A stretch of 46,685 nt of DNA from Bacteroidota bacterium (lineage in GTDB: Bacteria; Bacteroidota; Bacteroidia; Cytophagales; Cyclobacteriaceae). The stretch spans positions 1 to 46,685 of the forward strand of contig JAFDYY010000003.1 of NCBI GenBank assembly GCA_018267195.1, written 5' to 3'. A program made the position numbers and the translations under genes. Below the pieces are notes generated by a model. The model ran no database searches, was not told where the DNA came from, and saw only the letters and a list, made by a program, of their open reading frames with translations. This document shows, piece by piece, positions 42,478 through 46,685 of the stretch (position 1 is the stretch's first letter; each line of letters starts with the position of its first letter).

Positions 42478-42545
42478 CAAACCGATAAGGACAGTTCATT
42501 GGAGGCTATGTGGGGAAAATCACTTTTTCACATCAATTTTTAAAA

Positions 42546-42553
42546 TATCTTTG
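42546..42553 (+). promoter_or_regulatory. -7 promoter element TATCTTTG of the lipoprotein gene
   Basis: A perfect TAnnTTTG match 17 nt before the ATG at 42571, implying a leader of about 11 nt. The bases TTTTTC near 42524 are a poor -33 candidate. Confidence 0.5.
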
Positions 42554-42570
42554 CGCCACAATTTTAATGT

Positions 42571-43785
42571 ATGAAAAAACTGCTGTTATTTTTTGTTTTG
42601 TCAGGATTTATTCTTTTTGTTTCATGTACCCATAAAGATGTTCGGTCTAAACGCACGGCCGATTCGCTCCACCGGGTAGATTCGATTGCCAAAATAGACT
42701 CAGCCCGCCATGCTGCGGAGTTACTTATTCCCCGAGATACCGCCACCGACAACGTAGCCCGTTTTATTGCCGGCCTCCCTCAGATAGAAACCAATGCACT
42801 CTCCGCTTTGGAGAAAGATAAATACTGGGTTGACTTCAAATCGTCTATGGACGACAACTGGAAAAAAATGTATAATAACCGATTGGTAAAAATGCAGGAA
42901 TGGGAACGCGATGTTTTTTCTAAATCGGTAAATGATACACTGAAATTATTTTATCCTTTTTCGGGACCTGATTTTTTGCACGCTAATTTTCTTTACCCCA
43001 GAACGAAAGAATATGTGATGGCGGCACTCGAGCCCATTCGCGAAGTCCCCTCGTTTCAGAAAATTTCTGAACGCGACCGCGATCGGTTTTTAGACAGCCT
43101 GGGACGTTCGCTGCGCGATATTTTTGGAAAGAGTTACTTCATCACCAATCACATGCAAAAAGATTTGTGGCAGATTAAAGGGGTGTTGCCTCTCTTTTAC
43201 TTTTTTATCGAACGGGCAGGTTATGAGATAATCGAACAAAAATTTATCTCCCTCGATACGTTGGGCCACGAACAGGAAATGAGCGCAAAGAAAATCAATC
43301 AGGTAAAAACTCCGGGCGTAAAATTCAGATTGCGAAATACAGAAACCAAAATGATGAAGACTGTTTATTATTTTGCCGTGAGTATATCAAATGACGGACT
43401 AAAAATCAGACCGGGCTTGGTTAAATTCATTAAAGGCCGTGGGCCGTATAATACCTTTGTAAAATCGGCCTCGTATCTGATGCACGATGGCAAGCAGTTT
43501 AGTAAAATACGCTCGCTTGTTTTAGATAACACCGTTACCCTGTTTCAAGACGACACCGGGGTGCCGTACCGCTTTTTTGAGAACAAGCCTGAGTGGAAGG
43601 GTATTTTCTTTGGTAACTATGTGCCTCCGGTAGAAGACTTTGCCCGTGGGTTATACCAGGCTTCGCTCGACTCGGCCTTTAAACGGGCAGCACAACCCTT
43701 GCCGTTTTCATTGGGCTATCATTGGAGTACCCGCAAGCAGCACTATATGTTGTTTGCCAAAGACCCGGTAGCTACCAATAAATAA
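42571..43785 (+). CDS. Unknown lipoprotein, 404 residues
   Basis: I do not recognise the family. The N-terminus MKKLLLFFVLSGFILFVSCTHKD is a lipoprotein signal with Cys at 19. The Ser/Asp/Arg-rich linker RTADSLHRVDSIAKIDSARHAAE follows. The bulk is soluble and mixed: KYWVDFKSSMDDNWKKMYNNRLVKMQEWERDVF, PFSGPDFLHANFLYPRTKEYVM, MQKDLWQIKGVLPLFYFFIERAGYEI, KTVYYFAVSISNDGLKIRPGLVKFIKGRGPYNTFVKSASYLMHD. The fold is not obvious; the repeated Tyr/Phe strands near residues 250-330 suggest a beta-rich half. It has its own promoter and stands between a cassette-like insert and birA, so nothing in context explains it. A conserved surface role is likely but unproven. Confidence 0.8.
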   Translation: MKKLLLFFVLSGFILFVSCTHKDVRSKRTADSLHRVDSIAKIDSARHAAELLIPRDTATDNVARFIAGLPQIETNALSALEKDKYWVDFKSSMDDNWKKMYNNRLVKMQEWERDVFSKSVNDTLKLFYPFSGPDFLHANFLYPRTKEYVMAALEPIREVPSFQKISERDRDRFLDSLGRSLRDIFGKSYFITNHMQKDLWQIKGVLPLFYFFIERAGYEIIEQKFISLDTLGHEQEMSAKKINQVKTPGVKFRLRNTETKMMKTVYYFAVSISNDGLKIRPGLVKFIKGRGPYNTFVKSASYLMHDGKQFSKIRSLVLDNTVTLFQDDTGVPYRFFENKPEWKGIFFGNYVPPVEDFARGLYQASLDSAFKRAAQPLPFSLGYHWSTRKQHYMLFAKDPVATNK

Positions 43786-43791
43786 GAGACA

Positions 43792-44550
43792 CTACAAAAT
43801 AAAAGTTACTTCTTTCATTTCGTATGCTTTCCGGCTCGATGAATGAGCGATAATCAGTCGCCCGTGTTCGTCTATATCTTGAATGATACCATCAACCCTT
43901 TTGCCTTGTGTTTCAAATGGGAGTAGGGTGTTCAGGCCATAAAGATTTTGTAGGTAGGCCGTCCGAAGCCGGTTGTTGTTGCCCGAGCGTAATTGCAGAT
44001 AGGCCGATTCAATCAAAGGTACTAACTGGTGTAACACTTCATTAAGATCATAGCTTTGGTTTGTCTGCAATTTAAGCGAGGTGGCCGTAGCCAAGTCAAA
44101 CTCAATTTGATTTATATTTAATCCGATACCTACAACACTCTGTTGAATCCGATCACCTTGAATCGAATTTTCAATCAATATTCCACCCATTTTTTTTTTA
44201 TTTACCAGGATATCATTCGGCCATTTTATTTTAGTTTCGTTTAGCCCCAGGCTTTTAAGAAACTCGCATAATGCTAACGAAACAGCTATCGTCAGTTGGA
44301 ATTGTTGTTGAGCGGCCATAAAGGAAGGCCTTAACAAGATGGAAAAAGTAAGATTTAACCCGGTGGTGGATAGCCATACGTTTCCGCGCTGCCCGCGGCC
44401 GGCTGTTTGCGAAGAGGTAATCACCACAGAGCCCTCGGGCAGCGATGCGGTAGTCGCCAATTCGGCCAACAAGGTATTGGTTGACTGACATTCAGGCACG
44501 AAAATCAACTTTTGCCCTATAAAAAGCGTATTGGCAGGGATTTTATACAA
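43792..44550 (-). CDS. birA: Biotin protein ligase BirA (no HTH domain)
   Basis: 252 residues, the catalytic domain alone without the DNA-binding HTH, so it is a ligase and not a repressor. Biotinyl-AMP binding: TSSQTAGRGQRGNVWLS (GRGQRG, one glycine different from E. coli GRGRRG) and KWPNDILVNKKKMGGIL. A central GIGLNIN and a short C-terminal SH3-like domain follow. It attaches biotin to the AccB subunit of acetyl-CoA carboxylase. The start is a TTG at 44550: an in-frame TAA lies a few codons upstream and no ATG is available. The region between this start and rsfS is short, so both promoters lie close together. Confidence 0.92.
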   Translation of the reverse strand: MYKIPANTLFIGQKLIFVPECQSTNTLLAELATTASLPEGSVVITSSQTAGRGQRGNVWLSTTGLNLTFSILLRPSFMAAQQQFQLTIAVSLALCEFLKSLGLNETKIKWPNDILVNKKKMGGILIENSIQGDRIQQSVVGIGLNINQIEFDLATATSLKLQTNQSYDLNEVLHQLVPLIESAYLQLRSGNNNRLRTAYLQNLYGLNTLLPFETQGKRVDGIIQDIDEHGRLIIAHSSSRKAYEMKEVTFIL

Positions 44551-44562
44551 GACTTTTTTGGT

Positions 44563-44570
44563 TACTTTTG
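44563..44570 (+). promoter_or_regulatory. -7 promoter element TACTTTTG of rsfS
   Basis: A perfect TAnnTTTG match on the plus strand, giving a leader of about 46 nt before the rsfS ATG at 44623. The box lies 13 nt upstream of the birA start on the opposite strand, so polymerases for the two genes would interfere. Confidence 0.45.
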
Positions 44571-44622
44571 TGATTGGCCTCCGGGCTTTTCGCGCAACTT
44601 ATTAAAAAAGCACAAGAGGTTC

Positions 44623-44991
44623 ATGCCAAGAAAAAAAAAGCAGGATTCGGAAAAGCTGGCCGAAGTAGTGGTAAAAGGCATGCAGGAAAAAAAAGCAACG
44701 GATATCGTTGTGATGGATCTGCGTGAGGTAAAAAATGCTATAGCCGATTTTTTTGTGTTGTGTTCGGGGAACTCCGATAAACAACTGAGCGCTATTGCCG
44801 ATTCGGTAGATGAGTTTGTTTACAAGGAAAGGAAAGAAAACCCCTGGCACAGCGAAGGAAAAAACAATAAAGAATGGGTGTTGCTCGACTATATCAGTGT
44901 AGTGGCACATATTTTACGAAAAGACAAACGCGAGTTTTACGCACTCGAGCGTCTGTGGGGCGATGCCAAGATAGAAGCGATAGGCGAATAA
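44623..44991 (+). CDS. rsfS: Ribosome silencing factor RsfS
   Basis: 122 residues from ATG 44623 (MPRKKKQDSEKL); the open frame starts at 44512 but overlaps birA and lacks family residues there. Signature: DIVVMDLREVKNAIADFFVLCSGNSDKQLSAIADSVDEFVYKE and WHSEGKNNKEWVLLDYISVVAHILRKDKREFYALERLWGDA. It binds ribosomal protein L14 and blocks subunit joining in starved cells. The pairing with ftsH downstream (23 nt apart) is often seen in Bacteroidota. Confidence 0.95.
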   Translation: MPRKKKQDSEKLAEVVVKGMQEKKATDIVVMDLREVKNAIADFFVLCSGNSDKQLSAIADSVDEFVYKERKENPWHSEGKNNKEWVLLDYISVVAHILRKDKREFYALERLWGDAKIEAIGE

Positions 44992-45012
44992 TTTTTAATT
45001 TTTAATTTTTTA
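44992..45012. repeat. AATTTTT triple repeat between rsfS and ftsH
   Basis: The spacer contains three consecutive AATTTTT-like units before the ftsH ATG (45015). A simple AT run like this can aid open-complex formation or act as a weak translation-initiation leader without Shine-Dalgarno; the role is inference. Confidence 0.5.
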
Positions 45013-45014
45013 AC

Positions 45015-46685
45015 ATGGCTGACAGAGATAAAAAAGAAAAAAAGATACTGCCACCGAAAGGCCCCAAGGCAAGCTACCAAATGTGGATTATTTTGGGGCT
45101 AACGGCTTTGATCTTATTTGTAACGTATGTGCGGGGAACTTCCGGAATGGTAGAAGTTCAAAAATCAGCTTTTGAGTCGATGATCGCAGCGAATGATGTA
45201 CGAAAAGTTCTGTTGCTGAAAAAAGATGGCGTGGTGGAAATAACCTTAAAACAAGAAGCTTTAAAAAACACGAAATATAAGATTGAGTTAGAAAAAGGAA
45301 ACCGTCTTACCGGAACAGATGGCCCACATTATTTTTATAAAATTGCCACGATTGATAGTTTTATCAGACAGTATGAAGAATTGAAGAAAAAATATGCCGA
45401 TGCCCCCGACCTGGAGGTAGAAGAAGGTGGCGCGTATGAGTGGATTACAAGCTGGGGTATTTTAGTATTGCTTTTGCTCGGCTTTTGGATGCTGATGCGA
45501 AGAATGACAGGCGGGGCCGGTCCGGGCGGACAAATATTTAACATTGGCAAATCGAAAGCAGCTCTTTTCGATGCCGAGAGTAAAGTAAAAATTACTTTTG
45601 AAGACGTAGCCGGTCTGGAAGAAGCCAAAGAAGAAGTAAAAGAGATTGTTGACTTCTTAAAAACACCTGCTAAGTTTACCAAGTTGGGTGGCAAAATTCC
45701 GAAAGGTGCCTTACTGGTGGGCCCTCCCGGAACCGGAAAAACTTTGTTGGCCAAAGCCGTAGCCGGTGAAGCGGGTGTGCCCTTCTTTTCCCTTTCGGGT
45801 TCCGATTTCGTAGAAATGTTTGTGGGCGTAGGAGCCGCCCGCGTACGCGATCTCTTTAAACAAGCTAAAGAAAAAGCACCTTGCATTGTTTTTATTGATG
45901 AGATTGATGCCATCGGCCGCTCGCGTGGCAGGGGTTCTCTGCCGGGGGCTAATGACGAACGGGAAAATACACTCAACTCATTGTTGGTGGAAATGGATGG
46001 GTTTGCCACCGATAGTGGCGTAATTATTTTAGCCGCTACCAACCGGCCCGATGTGTTAGACTCTGCTTTGTTGCGCCCGGGTCGGTTTGACCGCCAAATC
46101 AGCATCGATAAACCCGATATTGCCGGACGTGAACAGATTTTTAAAGTTCATTTAAAACCGATCAAGCTCTCGAAAGACGTAGATGTAAAAAAACTGGCAG
46201 CCCAAACCCCCGGTTTTGCCGGTGCAGAAATTGCCAACGTTTGCAACGAGGCCGCCCTGATAGCCGCCCGCAGAGATAAAAAAGAAGTAGAGATGGTTGA
46301 TTTTCAAGATGCGATAGACCGTGTGATTGGCGGCTTGGAAAAGAAAAACAAAATTATTTCGCCCGAGGAGAAAAAAATTGTGGCCTATCATGAGGCAGGC
46401 CATGCTGTGGCGGGCTGGTTTTTAGAGCATGCCGACCCGTTGGTAAAGGTAAGTATCGTGCCTCGTGGGGTAGCTGCACTGGGGTATGCGCAATATTTAC
46501 CTAAAGAACAGTTTCTATATCAAACCGAGCAGTTGATAGACGAAATGTGTATGGCTTTTGGCGGACGTGCCGCAGAAGAAATTGTATTTGAAAAAATTTC
46601 TACCGGTGCTTTGAGCGATCTGGAGCGTATTACCAAAATGGCGTATAGTATGGTAACGGTGTATGGCATGAACCGCGAAATTGGA
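45015..46685 (+). CDS. ftsH: ATP-dependent zinc metalloprotease FtsH (partial, C-terminus outside window)
   Basis: 557 residues are visible to the window end and the frame stays open. Two membrane spans (about residues 20-40 and 142-160) flank the periplasmic FtsH N-domain. The AAA+ module has Walker A G236-PPGTGK-T243 and Walker B FIDEID (about 293-298). The zinc motif is H459-E-A-G-H463 in [13 protein letters not shown], with the third ligand in ALSDLERI (D535). It degrades unfolded membrane and some cytoplasmic proteins. Only the extreme C-terminus is missing. It starts 23 nt after rsfS, joined by an AATTTTT repeat. Confidence 0.97.
   Translation, partial: MADRDKKEKKILPPKGPKASYQMWIILGLTALILFVTYVRGTSGMVEVQKSAFESMIAANDVRKVLLLKKDGVVEITLKQEALKNTKYKIELEKGNRLTGTDGPHYFYKIATIDSFIRQYEELKKKYADAPDLEVEEGGAYEWITSWGILVLLLLGFWMLMRRMTGGAGPGGQIFNIGKSKAALFDAESKVKITFEDVAGLEEAKEEVKEIVDFLKTPAKFTKLGGKIPKGALLVGPPGTGKTLLAKAVAGEAGVPFFSLSGSDFVEMFVGVGAARVRDLFKQAKEKAPCIVFIDEIDAIGRSRGRGSLPGANDERENTLNSLLVEMDGFATDSGVIILAATNRPDVLDSALLRPGRFDRQISIDKPDIAGREQIFKVHLKPIKLSKDVDVKKLAAQTPGFAGAEIANVCNEAALIAARRDKKEVEMVDFQDAIDRVIGGLEKKNKIISPEEKKIVAYHEAGHAVAGWFLEHADPLVKVSIVPRGVAALGYAQYLPKEQFLYQTEQLIDEMCMAFGGRAAEEIVFEKISTGALSDLERITKMAYSMVTVYGMNREIG

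Larger units (their letters stand above)
41832..42490 (+). mobile_element. Integron-cassette-like segment (attC-like inverted repeat, one gene, no integrase)
   Basis: The left end is GTTAGCGGC (41832-41840), which fits the cassette-end core GTTRRRY except that it reads GTTAGCG. The gene stop codon lies in GCCACTAAC (42357-42365), complementary to the left end with one mismatch, the arrangement of R'' in an attC. Next come imperfect 18-19-bp arms: GGTATTGCCAAAAGCGGGG (42368-42386) and CCCGCCTTCGGCAATACC (42460-42477). The expected final GTTRRRY box is not clear; GATAAGG at 42484 is a poor match. The enclosed gene is A-rich on the coding strand, unlike its neighbours. The cargo belongs to a family known from integron cassettes (Cass2). 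No integrase is in the window. Confidence 0.5.

Noticed and set aside
45335..46105. 256-codon minus-strand ORF opposite ftsH
   Set aside because: The plus-strand frame is unmistakably FtsH; the opposite frame is Ser/Pro-rich low-complexity typical of an antisense shadow.
1..46685. CRISPR arrays, tRNA, rRNA, transposase or prophage genes
   Set aside because: None was found: no regularly spaced direct repeats, no cloverleaf sequence recognised and no mobile-element protein motifs beyond the cassette-like segment.

Overview
The window looks like a chromosomal segment of a Bacteroidota bacterium, most likely of the order Cytophagales. Four things point there. The gliding-motility ABC transporter genes gldA, gldF and gldG are present. 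Thioredoxin proteins carry the N-terminal DUF4369-like region typical of the phylum. Beta-barrel and DUF3078-type outer-membrane proteins are common. Several genes are preceded by the Bacteroidota -7 promoter element TAnnTTTG rather than by a Shine-Dalgarno sequence. No rRNA, tRNA, CRISPR array, transposase or prophage was seen. Most of the content is core metabolism and cell-envelope work.

Layout. 1-3134 (minus): gldA-gldF-gldG, coupled by ATGA overlaps, with gldG cut by the window edge. 3306-8675: a periplasmic thioredoxin-like protein and a small unknown protein, a polyprenyl diphosphate synthase (minus), then an MscS channel followed by a CorA transporter, and a small unknown protein (minus). 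8826-11480: gamma-glutamyltransferase facing a head-GIN (DUF2807) protein. 11588-14573 (minus): a translationally coupled set made of a PorV/PorQ-like barrel, a helix-hairpin-helix plus barrel protein, and a 35-residue membrane peptide not previously listed. 14926-19935 (plus): M16 protease, O-methyltransferase, MltD-like transglycosylase with LysM repeats, a single-domain response regulator and a DUF3078 protein, closed by a clear terminator. 20082-20147 (minus): a 21-residue Lys/Ala peptide gene with its own promoter and terminator. 20296-25877: murB, an HMG-CoA-lyase-like gene, dprA, a MerR regulator and two tandem M23 peptidases. 25989-36479 (plus): alaS-gatB, a TlpA-like lipoprotein, accA, and a tightly packed cluster of MBL hydrolase, patatin, urocanate hydratase and acyltransferase. 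36509-38675: three tandem outer-membrane barrel paralogues. 38695-41819: two divergent APC amino-acid permeases. 41832-42490: a cassette-like insert. 42571-46685: a lipoprotein, birA (minus), rsfS, and ftsH cut by the right edge.

The parts most worth a second look are these. (1) The 41832-42490 segment resembles a lone integron gene cassette. It has a GTTAGCGGC left end, a gene for a GyrI/Cass2-like protein whose stop codon lies inside a complementary GCCACTAAC box, and a downstream attC-like inverted repeat. A four-codon ORF overlaps the gene start. (2) The 21-residue histone-tail-like peptide gene has a complete transcription unit. (3) The 35-residue membrane peptide overlaps the stop of the helix-hairpin-helix barrel gene by one base. 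(4) Several -7 boxes sit 5-8 nt from the start codon, implying leaderless or near-leaderless mRNAs. All functional calls come from reading the sequence and from remembered family motifs; no database search was run.
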